DNA of 64,000 nt from the NCBI GenBank assembly GCA_030745875.1, contig JASLNT010000128.1, forward strand, positions 23,502 through 87,501. Reading direction: 5' to 3'. Shown piece by piece: positions 50,172 through 60,518 of the stretch. The translations under genes and the position numbers were made by a program. This DNA is from Phycisphaerae bacterium (lineage in GTDB: Bacteria; Planctomycetota; Phycisphaerae; SM23-33). Below the pieces are notes generated by a model. The model searched no databases. It was given only the letters and a program-made list of their open reading frames with translations, and was not told where the DNA came from. How positions within the stretch are numbered: the first letter of the stretch is position 1; every line of letters begins with the position of its first letter.

Positions 50172-53100
50172 CTATTTTGCGTTTGCGATTATGCTTTTCA
50201 GGTCTTCGTCGGTGCAGACTACTCGGAAGCCTACGTTCCATACCGGTTGCCACGGTTGGTAGCTCAGGCGGTAGGTGTCGCGTCGTGTCGCGGGCGTCTT
50301 GAGCCCGTGAGCGCCGCGGACGACCTTCTTGCCCGACGGTTTACCGTCGTCGCGCCCGTCGGTGGAAACGTACGGATACGGTTTGTATGTCGTGCGGGTC
50401 CACTCGCCCTGGCTCTTCAACAGGTCGGCGCCCCAGACGTTTGAACCGCTCTTGTCGGCGGTCGCTCCGGCGCGGCAGGCGAACTCCCACTGGGCTTCGG
50501 TCGGAAGCGAGAAGTTCTTGCCTGTCTTCTTCGACATCCACGCACAGAACGCCATCGCCCGATTCCACGTCACGCGAATCGCCGGCTGTGTGGGCCGGTT
50601 CAGCGGATTGCCCCGATTGCTGTGGTCCTTCCCCCCGCGATCGAGGTATCTGCTGTCGTGTTTCGGATCGAACACGTTGTACTGTGCGTTGGTGAGGATC
50701 TTCGTTGCGATCCAGAACGACTTGTCGATCTTCACCGGGCAGATCGGTCTTTCGTCGAGCGCGCCCGCCGAATCGCCCATGACGAACTGGCCGGCCGGTA
50801 TGCGCACCATCTCGATCTGAAGCTTCCTGTCGCCTTCGGTTACGGTTATTGTCCGCTTGTTGTCGGATCCCTGGAGCGTCTTGGCTGCGGCGTCGTCGAA
50901 AGGCCAGTTCGGGCAGGCGACCTTCGCGGGTTTGGTCTCCTTCAGCGGTTTGGGCATGATCGTCTTGACGGGTTTCGCCGCCGGCGTCGGTACAACTTCG
51001 TAATCGACGTCGATTCCGGCGTAGAGTTGCCGGAACTTGCTGCGTTTCTCGCGCTGCCCTTTGGGGATCGGGCGGAACTCGCCCCAGGTCCCGTAGTAGG
51101 GCACGTTCAGGTCGATCCAGGTGAAGATCCGCTCGTACGCTTCGGCGTCGAGTTTCACGTTGTTGTGTCCCTTCCTGAGCATCTGGATCAGCGGGCTGGT
51201 GCTCGCGTGATATTCCGCCGGAGGGAACATGTGGTAATCGCTCTCCGGGCCCGGACGCCGCACGTACTTCTGCAGCACGCGGTAGGCCTGACTGAAACCC
51301 TTGCTCTTGGCGATCATTCGCAGGTCGGGCGGTTTGGTTCCCTTGCGGGGTTTGTCGTTGTGGCAACCAATGCAGTACTTGTCGAGCACGGGCTGGACCT
51401 CGCGCGCGAAACTGAAACCGCGAGCCGGACCGTACCATTCCTTGATCTTCTGCGGGGGCTTGCGGGAGGCTTTGACCATAGCGGCCGGGGGGGCTTCGTT
51501 ATTGTTCTCGTGACAACCCACGCACGACAGATTCTCTCCGGGCATTGCTACGAACCAGCTTCGCATAAGCTGCAGCGCCGCTCCGTCCTTGTCCAGCGGC
51601 TGGACTGCTATGGGGGTGTTCGCGGGCACGTGGAAGGAAGACGATCCGTCGGATTCGACATCGACCGTTCCCAGGATGCGATGCACGTCCCACGGGCCTT
51701 CTATACCGATGTAGGTGTGATTGGCCAGCCCGTGATAACCGTAGTCGAACGCGAACAGGCGCAGCTTCTTGACAGCGCCCCGCTCGACGCCCTTCAGCCC
51801 GCCGCCGATGTAGATGTCGGACATGTGAATGATCGCATCCTTGCGCGCCAGGTCGACCCGCTCGGGGATAACCGGCGGGCGTTTGGTCTTGCGCAGCGGG
51901 ATCGGTTCGAACATCGCAACGCCCGGTTCAACGCAGATCGGCAGGATGTTGTCGAATACGTCGACCAGGTAAACGCCCCAGGGCGACTTGGCGTCAAGCT
52001 TGCAGGTGGTGATTATGTACTTGTCGCTCAGCGGGAACGGGTGCAGGAATCGCGGCCAGGAGTTGTTGACCAGCGCGTCGCGGATGATGGGCTCGACCTT
52101 CTTACCGTATCCGGGGATTCGCTGGACGACTCCGTCGGCCTCGTGCTGACCCTTTGCCGGGTCGAACAGGATCAACTCGCCCATTCGCGGCACGCCGTGA
52201 TGGCCCGAGATTACGCCCACGAAACGCGACGAATGGTTCGGGACCGCACGCACGTAGAATGTCGAGTTCGGCCAGTACGAGTTTGACCCGTACACCGATC
52301 GCTGGTTCGTTCCGTCGGGGTTCATTCCCATTATCACGCGGGTGAAGTAGTGGGGCGTATCGCTGTATTCCCAGCGGGTGAACAGCACGCGCCCGTCATT
52401 GGTGACTGACGGATACCAGTTGTGGTCCTGGTCGAAGCAGAGCTGCCGCATACCCGTACCGTCGGGATTCATGACGTACAGGTTGGCGACCTGGCTCCCG
52501 CCGCCGACGCACGGGACGCCCTGGTAAACCGCGGTCGAATCGAAGATGATCTTTTCGCTGGGCAGGTAGCATGCGTCGTAGTTGTCGATCCCGTCGAGGC
52601 TCTTGGTGACCTGTCGCAGGCCCTTTCCGTCAACGCCGATCTCGAAAACTTCGTATCGCCGATTCTTCAACTGCGAAGAGAACAACATCTTCTTTGCGTC
52701 CCAGTGCAAATCGACATCGCCGACGAACACCTTTGATTCCGGACGGTAAAGAGTCGTCAGCTTACCGTCGGGGCGCACGGGCGAAAGCACGGTTATCTCG
52801 TTGTCGAACGGTCCGCGCTTCGTGCAGTTGCCCACCCAGTTTTGCGGAAGGCCCAGATCGCCCTTGCGTCTGACCATCATGAGCTTGTCGAAGTCCAGCA
52901 GCGGATTGGCCAGCAGGGCTTCGCGGCGGAAGGCGATCAGCTGCTTCGCCATCGTTCGGATTTTCTCTTCGCCGCCGTCTCCAGCCAGTGCGTCCTCTAT
53001 TTCCTTTAAACGCTTCAGGTGCTTAGGCGGATACTTGTCCGGGTAGCTCTTGGTGAGGTCCTCGATCGCCAGGCGAAGCGCCTTGATGTTGAACTGCGCC

Positions 53101-54014
53101 AACTGCGCAAGGGCCTCCTGCATGCCCTTTGCGCTGTAGTACAGTTTGCGAATGGCGTTCAGGTCGTTGGCGGATTTGGCGGTTTTGGCAAGCGTTGCGA
53201 TTTTCTCACCGGCCGACCCGCCCTTGGACGGACTGACGTATCGTTTGGCCAGTGCGGACAGATCGCCTTTCTTCCAGTCGGCGGCCCAGATGTTGTCGCC
53301 CTGTTCCCACGCCATCTGCTTGCGGGCCTCAGTCGCGTTGAAGTCCCGCTGCGCCAGCGACCAGATCCCTTCCTGCATTGCGGTGCGTATGTCCTTCTTA
53401 CCGCCTGCCTTCTCAGAGGTCGAGAAATACCATCCGCTGCCCCCGCTCCTGTTCCATATCTTGATCAGGAGGTGGTTTTCGCCTTCCTTGAGGATGAGTT
53501 TGGCTCGGTCCTGGTTGGCTCCGGGTCCGCGGGGGACGTCCTTTGAAATGATCTTCTTACCGTTGAGCCACACCGCCAACCCGTCGTCGCTGCCGTAGTA
53601 GCTCATCAAGCTCGCAGGCGCCGAGGCGGTGATCGTACGGTAAAAATACCCCGCCGCGCCTCCAGGCAGCCTCATTCCGTGAACCACGCCGTCGCTGACC
53701 TTGATTCGCTTCCATTTGAGTTTCCCGTCGGGTTTGGACAGGTCGATCTTCTTCTCAGGACCGAACGCCGTACCGAACTTCCCGCCGGTAAAAGGCCCGA
53801 TTTCATACCATGAGCCCAGTTGCGGCTTGGCGGCGACTTTCGGTTTGCCGGGCTTGTTGAGATGGTCGACCAGCGCCTCGCGCGAAGCCTGGACCGTATC
53901 CTGCCACGTCGCTTTCTTAACGTAGTATTCCGGATCGGCTCCCCGGGCGACGGTGAGCGTCGCGGCGAGCAGTGTAATCGACAACGCAATAGTGAATATG
54001 GTTCTCTTGGACAT
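50172..54014 (-). CDS. Secreted HzsA-like protein with two CXXCH motifs and C-terminal FGE domain
   Basis: A 1280-residue exported protein. Signal peptide (1-26, ending VARG). A PA14/galactose-binding-like N-domain (about 50-220, DDGLAVWLNGKKII), a helical spacer and a propeller (about 390-720, with DWHWDAKKMLFSSQ-like blades). The heme-type motifs are CVGCH at 831-835 and CIGCH at 881-885. An FGE/SUMF1 domain fills about 1060-1275 (MVRIPAGQFVMG, SLPTEAQWEFACRAGA, WNVGFRVV). The ATG at 54014 is chosen because the signal peptide starts there; upstream frame is open but featureless. It diverges from the third HzsA-like gene. Confidence 0.8.
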   Translation of the reverse strand: MSKRTIFTIALSITLLAATLTVARGADPEYYVKKATWQDTVQASREALVDHLNKPGKPKVAAKPQLGSWYEIGPFTGGKFGTAFGPEKKIDLSKPDGKLKWKRIKVSDGVVHGMRLPGGAAGYFYRTITASAPASLMSYYGSDDGLAVWLNGKKIISKDVPRGPGANQDRAKLILKEGENHLLIKIWNRSGGSGWYFSTSEKAGGKKDIRTAMQEGIWSLAQRDFNATEARKQMAWEQGDNIWAADWKKGDLSALAKRYVSPSKGGSAGEKIATLAKTAKSANDLNAIRKLYYSAKGMQEALAQLAQFNIKALRLAIEDLTKSYPDKYPPKHLKRLKEIEDALAGDGGEEKIRTMAKQLIAFRREALLANPLLDFDKLMMVRRKGDLGLPQNWVGNCTKRGPFDNEITVLSPVRPDGKLTTLYRPESKVFVGDVDLHWDAKKMLFSSQLKNRRYEVFEIGVDGKGLRQVTKSLDGIDNYDACYLPSEKIIFDSTAVYQGVPCVGGGSQVANLYVMNPDGTGMRQLCFDQDHNWYPSVTNDGRVLFTRWEYSDTPHYFTRVIMGMNPDGTNQRSVYGSNSYWPNSTFYVRAVPNHSSRFVGVISGHHGVPRMGELILFDPAKGQHEADGVVQRIPGYGKKVEPIIRDALVNNSWPRFLHPFPLSDKYIITTCKLDAKSPWGVYLVDVFDNILPICVEPGVAMFEPIPLRKTKRPPVIPERVDLARKDAIIHMSDIYIGGGLKGVERGAVKKLRLFAFDYGYHGLANHTYIGIEGPWDVHRILGTVDVESDGSSSFHVPANTPIAVQPLDKDGAALQLMRSWFVAMPGENLSCVGCHENNNEAPPAAMVKASRKPPQKIKEWYGPARGFSFAREVQPVLDKYCIGCHNDKPRKGTKPPDLRMIAKSKGFSQAYRVLQKYVRRPGPESDYHMFPPAEYHASTSPLIQMLRKGHNNVKLDAEAYERIFTWIDLNVPYYGTWGEFRPIPKGQREKRSKFRQLYAGIDVDYEVVPTPAAKPVKTIMPKPLKETKPAKVACPNWPFDDAAAKTLQGSDNKRTITVTEGDRKLQIEMVRIPAGQFVMGDSAGALDERPICPVKIDKSFWIATKILTNAQYNVFDPKHDSRYLDRGGKDHSNRGNPLNRPTQPAIRVTWNRAMAFCAWMSKKTGKNFSLPTEAQWEFACRAGATADKSGSNVWGADLLKSQGEWTRTTYKPYPYVSTDGRDDGKPSGKKVVRGAHGLKTPATRRDTYRLSYQPWQPVWNVGFRVVCTDEDLKSIIANAK

Positions 54015-54210
54015 TCTGCAATCCTTCCTGTCTTGTCGGATGACTCGGAAACCGCTGTTGTCGCGGGCCTTTTCGCTAATTGTATCACGATTCGGGCGAT
54101 CGACAAGCATGTTCTTGGCCTGCCGCGACACGCCTGGCGCTCGTCGTCGCCTTGCATTGTTATACTTATCGGACGACAATACTCATCAGGCCACAATACG
54201 GAGCAGAATC

Positions 54211-57200
54211 ATGATCAAACTGCGTGTTGCTGTTGTTTTGTTTCTTCTGTGCGCTGTCGGCGCGTCCGTCGGTCGCTGCGCAGAGCCCGTCTCGCGAGAA
54301 GCGCTTTGTCGCAAACTCGTCGACAAGTACAAGGTCGGGCAATTTGTCTTCGCCGAGCGGGCCCATCGCGGACGCGGTAAGATCAGCGACGGACACTGGT
54401 ATGCGAATTTCAGCTACTACGCTCGCTATCCCGGCAAGAAGGCCTACAGCTCGGGCGGGTCGCTCAGGAAACTCGATCTGCTTTCCGGCAAGACAACCGC
54501 CCTGATAGAAGACGGCGCGGGAACATTCCGCGATCCGACGGTGCACTACGACGGTAAGACAATCCTGTTCAGCTATCGCAAGGGCGGTACGGCGCCTTTC
54601 CACCTGTACGAAATACAGTCCGACGGGACCGGGCTGAAGCAGCTTACGTTCGGTATCTACGACGACATCGAGGCCTGCTGGCTGCCTGACGATTCGATCG
54701 TGTTCGTAAGCGGACGGTCCAGGCGGTACGTAAACTGCTGGGTCACCCAGGTCGCAACGCTGTACACCTGCGATCGCAAGGGCGGGAAGATCAGGCAGAT
54801 ATCCGCCAATATCGAACACGACAACACGCCCTGCGTGCTTCCCGACGGGAGGGTGATCTTCCAGCGCTGGGAGTACGTCGACCGAAGCCAGGTCCACTAC
54901 CACCATCTCTGGAGCGTGAATCCCGACGGGACCGGTCAAACCGTCTACTTCGGGAATATGCGTCCGGGCGGGGTGTTTATCGATCCCCAGCCGATTCCCG
55001 GTTCGAATCGGATCGTTTTCATTAACTCACCAGGCCACGGCCGGGCCGAGCACGCGGGGTATTTGTGCACGGTTACCGACAGCAACGGGCCTGACGATCC
55101 CAAAGGTATTCGCAAACTCCACAAGTCGGGGAATTTTCGAGACCCGTGGGCGCTGTCGAGCGACGATTTTCTCGCCGCCCAGGGCAGGAATCTGGTGCAT
55201 ATTTCCGGTTCGGGCGCGCTTACCGTGCTGTATGCGCACAAGGAGATGGAGCTGAACGAACCCCGCCCGCTGATCCCGCGAAAACGCGAGCGGGCGATCC
55301 CGTCTCGCATCGACCTGTCGAAGACCACCGGAACGCTGATACTCACCGACGTGACGATCGGGCGCAACATGGCCGGTGTGAAAAAAGGACAGATCAAGAA
55401 GCTGCTGATCCTGGAATCGCTTCCCAAACCGATCAACTACACCGGAAGCATGGAGCCCACGAGCTACGGTGGAACCTTCACGCTGGAGCGCGTCCTGGGG
55501 ACCGTGCCCGTGGAAGCGGACGGGTCGGCGAATTTCGACGTGCCGGCAAACAGGGCGCTGATCCTGATCGCACTGGATAAGCAGGGCAGGGCGGTTAAGC
55601 GCATGCAGAGTTTCCTGTCGGTCATGCCAGGCGAGGTGACAAGTTGCGTGGGGTGTCATGAAGACAGGTCGACCGTGCCCGATCCGATCAAGGCGCGCCG
55701 TCTGGCGGCCATGAAACGCCCGCCCAGCAGGATCGCTCCGCGAAAAGGGATTCCCGAAGTTTTCGACTACCCGCGAGACATCCAGCCGATTCTCGACAAG
55801 CATTGCGTCAAATGTCACAACTCGAAAAAACGCGACGGCGGAGTGCTGCTGACGGGCGATCACGGACCGGTCTACTCGCACAGTTACTACACGCTGAGTG
55901 CGACGTGGCAGTTCTCGGACGGGCGGAACATACCCAAGAGCAACTACCCGCCCTACGGATTCGGCGACCCGGCCAGCCCGATCATGAAAATGCTCCGCGG
56001 AGAACATTACAAAGCGCGCCTGAGCGACAACGAGGTCGAAGTGATCCGCCACTGGATTAACTGCGGGGCTCCGTATATCGGCACGTATGCGGCGCTCATT
56101 GGCGGCATGCTCGGGAGTACGGGCTACGAGGCGTCTCACTTCACCGCCATCGACACCCGGATCCTGAAGAACGAAAACGTTAAACGGGCCGAGAAGGTAA
56201 TCACGCGCCGGTGCGGGAAGTGTCATACGGGCGTGCGAAACGTCCCCAAACATCCGGTGGACTGGGGGCAGGGAACCAAGCTGATCCAGCCGCAGCGAGC
56301 CTGGATGATCAAGCAGACCGACAAGCGGGCGGTGTGGCGTTTTCAGCAGCACATTCTCTATAACCTGACCCATCCCGAACGGTCGGTGCAGTTGCTGGCT
56401 CCGCTTGCGAAAACCGCCGGCGGATACGGAGCCTGCCGCGAGATCGTCAAGGAAAAGAAGGGCGTCGTAAAGGTCACCGACAAAGTCGCCTCCGTTTTTG
56501 AGTCCAGGGACGATCCGGACTACAAAACGCTGCTGGCGGCGATTCGCGACGCCAAGGCGCTGCACGATTCCGATCCGCGATGGGACACGCCCGGATGGAA
56601 AGCTCCGATCGAGTACATCCGCGAAATGAAGCGACACGGGATCATCCCCGAATCGTTCGATCGGAAGAAAGACAAGCTCGATCCCCACGAGATCGACAAG
56701 CGCTATTGGGCTGCCGTCAGCGGGCACTATCCGCGCGGTACGGAACCGAAACTCCACGCCAACCCCGCCGTCCGCGCCATGTGTCTGAAGGGAACTCTCA
56801 CGCCCGGGGGGGATACGTTCAAACCGAGCTCGCCAAGCCTGACCACGGGCAAACCGTCTTCATGTTCGAAGTCGTTTGGCGGACATCTCGCCGGTTTAGC
56901 TAACGACGGTGTGGCCAACAACACCGACAGCTATTGGGCGATGGACGTCGCAAAGGGCGATCCGGCGTGGTGGCGGGTGGACCTGGAGAAGCCCGTCGAT
57001 GTCGGCAGGGTGGTGGTCGTCGCGTACTACCGGGACAAGCGTTACTACGGTTTCACGGTCGAAACGTCGCTGGATGGGAGGAAATGGGACATAGTCGCCG
57101 ACATGCGCGCCAACAAGGCTCCGTCGACCGCAAAAGGCTACACCTGCAAATTCCGGCCTCGAAAAGTGCGGTACATAAGAGTAACCCAAACCCACAACTC

Positions 57201-57249
57201 AGCCAACACAGGCAGACACCTGGTTGAAGTAATGGCGTTCGAGAAATAG
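54211..57249 (+). CDS. Secreted HzsA-like multiheme protein with C-terminal F5/8 type C domain
   Basis: A 1012-residue exported protein. Signal peptide (about 1-23), PD40-like propeller (about 55-340), and an HzsA-like middle domain. Three CXXCH motifs follow: CVGCH 479-483, CVKCH 532-536 and CGKCH 668-672. A discoidin (F5/8 type C) domain fills about 870-1012 (WWRVDLEKPVDVGRVVV, GFTVETSLDGRKWD). The ATG at 54211 follows GGAGCAGAATC; the frame is open upstream without a signal. Heme attachment would make it a periplasmic redox or electron-carrier protein. Substrate unknown. Confidence 0.8.
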   Translation: MIKLRVAVVLFLLCAVGASVGRCAEPVSREALCRKLVDKYKVGQFVFAERAHRGRGKISDGHWYANFSYYARYPGKKAYSSGGSLRKLDLLSGKTTALIEDGAGTFRDPTVHYDGKTILFSYRKGGTAPFHLYEIQSDGTGLKQLTFGIYDDIEACWLPDDSIVFVSGRSRRYVNCWVTQVATLYTCDRKGGKIRQISANIEHDNTPCVLPDGRVIFQRWEYVDRSQVHYHHLWSVNPDGTGQTVYFGNMRPGGVFIDPQPIPGSNRIVFINSPGHGRAEHAGYLCTVTDSNGPDDPKGIRKLHKSGNFRDPWALSSDDFLAAQGRNLVHISGSGALTVLYAHKEMELNEPRPLIPRKRERAIPSRIDLSKTTGTLILTDVTIGRNMAGVKKGQIKKLLILESLPKPINYTGSMEPTSYGGTFTLERVLGTVPVEADGSANFDVPANRALILIALDKQGRAVKRMQSFLSVMPGEVTSCVGCHEDRSTVPDPIKARRLAAMKRPPSRIAPRKGIPEVFDYPRDIQPILDKHCVKCHNSKKRDGGVLLTGDHGPVYSHSYYTLSATWQFSDGRNIPKSNYPPYGFGDPASPIMKMLRGEHYKARLSDNEVEVIRHWINCGAPYIGTYAALIGGMLGSTGYEASHFTAIDTRILKNENVKRAEKVITRRCGKCHTGVRNVPKHPVDWGQGTKLIQPQRAWMIKQTDKRAVWRFQQHILYNLTHPERSVQLLAPLAKTAGGYGACREIVKEKKGVVKVTDKVASVFESRDDPDYKTLLAAIRDAKALHDSDPRWDTPGWKAPIEYIREMKRHGIIPESFDRKKDKLDPHEIDKRYWAAVSGHYPRGTEPKLHANPAVRAMCLKGTLTPGGDTFKPSSPSLTTGKPSSCSKSFGGHLAGLANDGVANNTDSYWAMDVAKGDPAWWRVDLEKPVDVGRVVVVAYYRDKRYYGFTVETSLDGRKWDIVADMRANKAPSTAKGYTCKFRPRKVRYIRVTQTHNSANTGRHLVEVMAFEK

Positions 57250-57291
57250 ACGCAGACAGGCTGTCTTCCTATTCAGGCGGACGATCCGGCA

Positions 57292-60200
57292 TCACTCGCC
57301 AGCCCCGTTCTGCATTCTTCCATGCAGGATTCTCAGATATTCTCCGACCTCCCGAGACCAGGGATGATTCGGTCCCAGGGACGCTTCGTAGATCGCCAAG
57401 GCTCGCTGCAACAACGGCTTGGCCTCCGAATTACGATTCACACTCATTAGCATAACCGACAGATTATTCAAACTCGTAGCTGTTTCCGGATGGTCAGGTC
57501 CGAAGGACGCCTCCCTGATTGCCAGGGCGCGTCGATACAGCGGTTCGGCTTGCGAATAACAGTCCGTGGCCTGAAGCGTCACCGCCAGATTATTCAAGCT
57601 TGCGGCTGTCTCCGGATGGTCAGGTCCGAAAGACGCCTCTTTGATCGCCAGCGCGCGACGATGCAGCGGTTCGGCCTCGGAATAACGGTTCGCGGCCTCA
57701 AGCGTCACCGCCAGATTATTCAAACTCCCAGCCACCTCCAAATGTTCCGGTCCCAGGGACGCCTCCCTGATCGCCAGGGCGCGACGATAGAACAGTTCGG
57801 CCTGCCTGCCCCTCAGCTGTCCCGCAAGGTTGTTCAGAACCGCAGCCACAGTCAGATCGTTCGGTCCGAAGGACGCCTCGTTAATCGCCAAGGCGCGTCG
57901 ATACAGCGCTTCGGCCTCGTAATAACGGTTCCCGGCTGCAAGCACCACCGCCAGATTGTTCATTCCCGCAGCCGCCTCCGGATGTTCCGGTCCGAAGGAC
58001 GCCTCGCAGATCGCCAGGGCGCGTCGATACAGAGGTACGGCCTCCGAATGGCAATTGGCGTCCTTCAGCAGCCCGGCCAGATCATTCAAAACCGTCCCCG
58101 CCTCCGGACTGTCCGGTCCGAGCGACGCTCCGGTCACCGCCAGGGCGCGTCGATACAGCGCCTCGGCCTCGGAGTAACTGTTTGCTTGCGCCAACTTTTC
58201 CGCCTGATCCTTCAGACTGGCGGATTCATCGGCGCGTTCCGTTCCGAACAGCGCCTCGCGAATTGCCCGGGCGCCTTCAAGCGTTACGATATACACGTGG
58301 TCGTTGGAGGAACCGGCCCAACTGCGACCGTTCAGACCTGTGGCGACAACGTGGAACGCAATCGGAAATCCGGCCGCCTCGTCCCCGCAGGTCGGTTCGA
58401 TGACGGTTTCAACACCGTTTGCGACCGCACGCCAGGGCAGTCCCAACATATCCTCCGAGGCAATCGCAGTCGTATCGCCGGATTCTCTGATCACGTTCAG
58501 GCACTCACCGGTTTCAGCGTCCCACACGCGCACTGTTCTGTCCCAGGATCTGCTTGCGATCCGCCTGCCGTCCAGACTGTAAGATACGCCCCAGACATTG
58601 CTCTTGTGCCCTCGCAAGATGTCCAGCTCGGATCCGGTTTCGGCGTCCCAAACGCGCACGGTCCCGTCGGCCGAACCGATTACGATCCGTCGTCCGTCCG
58701 GGCTCCAGGCCAGACTGTTGACCTCCAGAGGTCCGCCGAAGACCGCCAACTCGGCTCCGATTGTCGCATCCCAGATACGCACCGCATTATCACCGAATCC
58801 TCCGCTTGCGATCCTCCCGCCGTCAGCACTGTACGACACACCGTAAACCGAACTCCCGTGCCCGCAACAAACGGCAAGTTCGGCGCCGCTGTCGGCATCC
58901 CATATCCTCACAGTGCAGTCTTTGGAGCTGCTTGCAATCCTCCGCCCGTCCGGGCTGCAGGCCACCCCGGTGACCCAGTCGTCATGTCCTCGCAAGACCG
59001 CCAACTCAACACCGCTGTCGGCGTCCCATATGCGTATTGTCCTGTCGTCGTTCGATCCGCTCACGATTCGCCGTCCGTCCGGACTGCACGAGACGCATTC
59101 GACCGGTTCGTCATGTCCGCGCAAGGTCGCCGTCGCCCGGCCGCCGGACGTATCCCACAGGCGAATTGTCTTGTCCTTCGAGCCGCTGACCAAACACCCG
59201 CCGTCCAAACTGTACGACACGCCGAACACCGTGTGCTCATGCCCTTGCAGGACAGCCCTTTCACCACCGCCTTCCGCATCCCACAGGCGAATAGTCTTGT
59301 CCCAGGAACCGCTTGCAATCCGTCGCCCGTCCGGACTGAACGACACGCTGTAAACCCCTCCCTTATGTCCGCGCATAACGCCCAATTCGTCACCGTCGCC
59401 CGCTTCCCAAATCCGAACCGTGTTGTCCGAAGAACCGCTCGCGATGCGCAGACCGTCCGGGCTGAATGATACGCTGGTGACCCAGTCGTCATGTCCGCGC
59501 AAGACCGCAGATTCGCCCGGATTGTCCGCATCCCACAGGCGCACGGTGTTGTCCTTTGATCCGCTTGCGATACGCAGACCATCGGGGCTGAAGACCGCGA
59601 TCCAGACGCCGTCCTCGTGTCCGCGCAGAACGGTCGGTTCGGCGGCGCCGACGGCGTCCCACAGGCGGACAGTGTTGTCGCTGGAACCGCTTACGATCCG
59701 CCCGCCGTCCGGGCTGTACGATACGCTGCGGACCTCAGATTCATGTCCGCGCAGGACGGTCGGTTCGGCTCCGCCGCCGGCGTCCCACACACGCACTGTC
59801 GCGTCCTTGGAACCGCTTACAATCCATCGCCCGTCCGGGCTGTACGCTACGCTGTGGACCCAATCCTCGTGTCCGCGCAGGACCGCCAGCTCCGCCCCGC
59901 TTGACGCATCCCACACACGCACCGTATTGTCCCAGGATCCGCTGGCGATCCGCTGGCCATCCGGGCTGAACGCCGCCCCGGTGACTGTATCGTCATGTCC
60001 GCGCAGGACAGCCTTCTGCGCTGTGCCCAAATGAACCGGGGGCGGACGATGTGAGCGAAGCCACGGGACATGGAGGTCCGACCGGTCGCGGACCTCGCGC
60101 CAACTCTCCAAAAGCGTATGCAGTTTCACCTCATCCAATCGGAGCCAGGGAGCCTCCCGGGCCGTCCAACCGTCCTCAGGCTCGATATAGTGCCCCGCGG

Positions 60201-60450
60201 CATCGTCGCAGTCATACCACCAGCAATTGTTCCACATGCATTGGAACAACATGGCCGGATGGCGATCTACGAAATGGATGTCACGACGGAGGGCTTCTTC
60301 GAGCAGACCCAACATGCGATACATCGGGTGCTCCGGAGGCGTATCCGACAGGACGGCTGCGAAATCTCCCGCCAGCTCAAAGATCATCCGTCGTCCCCCG
60401 TGCTGCCCGGCGGTATTGACCAGGCAGGCCTGTCCACAGGCGTCCTGCAT
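57292..60450 (-). CDS. WD40-TPR scaffold protein
   Basis: A 1052-residue protein with no signal peptide. A conserved N-domain (about 20-140, LLEEALRRDIHFVDRHPAMLF, then CWWYDCDDAAGH) precedes twelve WD40 units (about 145-650), one of them degenerate. A linker leads to seven kinesin-light-chain-type TPRs (about 745-1035, YSEAEALYRRALAI and EASFGPDHPET). The start at 60450 has GAAGG 8 bases upstream. The WD and TPR repeats are so alike that recent repeat turnover is probable. Likely a protein-interaction scaffold; partners are unknown. Confidence 0.9.
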   Translation of the reverse strand: MQDACGQACLVNTAGQHGGRRMIFELAGDFAAVLSDTPPEHPMYRMLGLLEEALRRDIHFVDRHPAMLFQCMWNNCWWYDCDDAAGHYIEPEDGWTAREAPWLRLDEVKLHTLLESWREVRDRSDLHVPWLRSHRPPPVHLGTAQKAVLRGHDDTVTGAAFSPDGQRIASGSWDNTVRVWDASSGAELAVLRGHEDWVHSVAYSPDGRWIVSGSKDATVRVWDAGGGAEPTVLRGHESEVRSVSYSPDGGRIVSGSSDNTVRLWDAVGAAEPTVLRGHEDGVWIAVFSPDGLRIASGSKDNTVRLWDADNPGESAVLRGHDDWVTSVSFSPDGLRIASGSSDNTVRIWEAGDGDELGVMRGHKGGVYSVSFSPDGRRIASGSWDKTIRLWDAEGGGERAVLQGHEHTVFGVSYSLDGGCLVSGSKDKTIRLWDTSGGRATATLRGHDEPVECVSCSPDGRRIVSGSNDDRTIRIWDADSGVELAVLRGHDDWVTGVACSPDGRRIASSSKDCTVRIWDADSGAELAVCCGHGSSVYGVSYSADGGRIASGGFGDNAVRIWDATIGAELAVFGGPLEVNSLAWSPDGRRIVIGSADGTVRVWDAETGSELDILRGHKSNVWGVSYSLDGRRIASRSWDRTVRVWDAETGECLNVIRESGDTTAIASEDMLGLPWRAVANGVETVIEPTCGDEAAGFPIAFHVVATGLNGRSWAGSSNDHVYIVTLEGARAIREALFGTERADESASLKDQAEKLAQANSYSEAEALYRRALAVTGASLGPDSPEAGTVLNDLAGLLKDANCHSEAVPLYRRALAICEASFGPEHPEAAAGMNNLAVVLAAGNRYYEAEALYRRALAINEASFGPNDLTVAAVLNNLAGQLRGRQAELFYRRALAIREASLGPEHLEVAGSLNNLAVTLEAANRYSEAEPLHRRALAIKEASFGPDHPETAASLNNLAVTLQATDCYSQAEPLYRRALAIREASFGPDHPETATSLNNLSVMLMSVNRNSEAKPLLQRALAIYEASLGPNHPWSREVGEYLRILHGRMQNGAGE

Positions 60451-60518
60451 GAGTCAAACCTTCATCTGTTTCTGTAGGGCGAATCGTAAACATGACTACT
60501 CTTTCCGCCTGATGTTTC

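Noticed and set aside
55027..56757. 576-codon minus-strand open frame opposite the three-heme gene
   Set aside because: Antisense to a gene with three CXXCH motifs and a discoidin domain; no features of its own.
42865..57249. Hydrazine synthase and an anammox organism
   Set aside because: Only HzsA-like architecture is present; no hzsB or hzsC, hydrazine dehydrogenase or other anammox gene is in the window, and such propeller-heme proteins are widespread in planctomycetes.
57490..59469. 659-codon plus-strand open frame opposite the WD40-TPR gene
   Set aside because: It lies wholly antisense to regular WD40 and TPR repeats, has no ribosome site or family motif, and mirrors the repeat periodicity.
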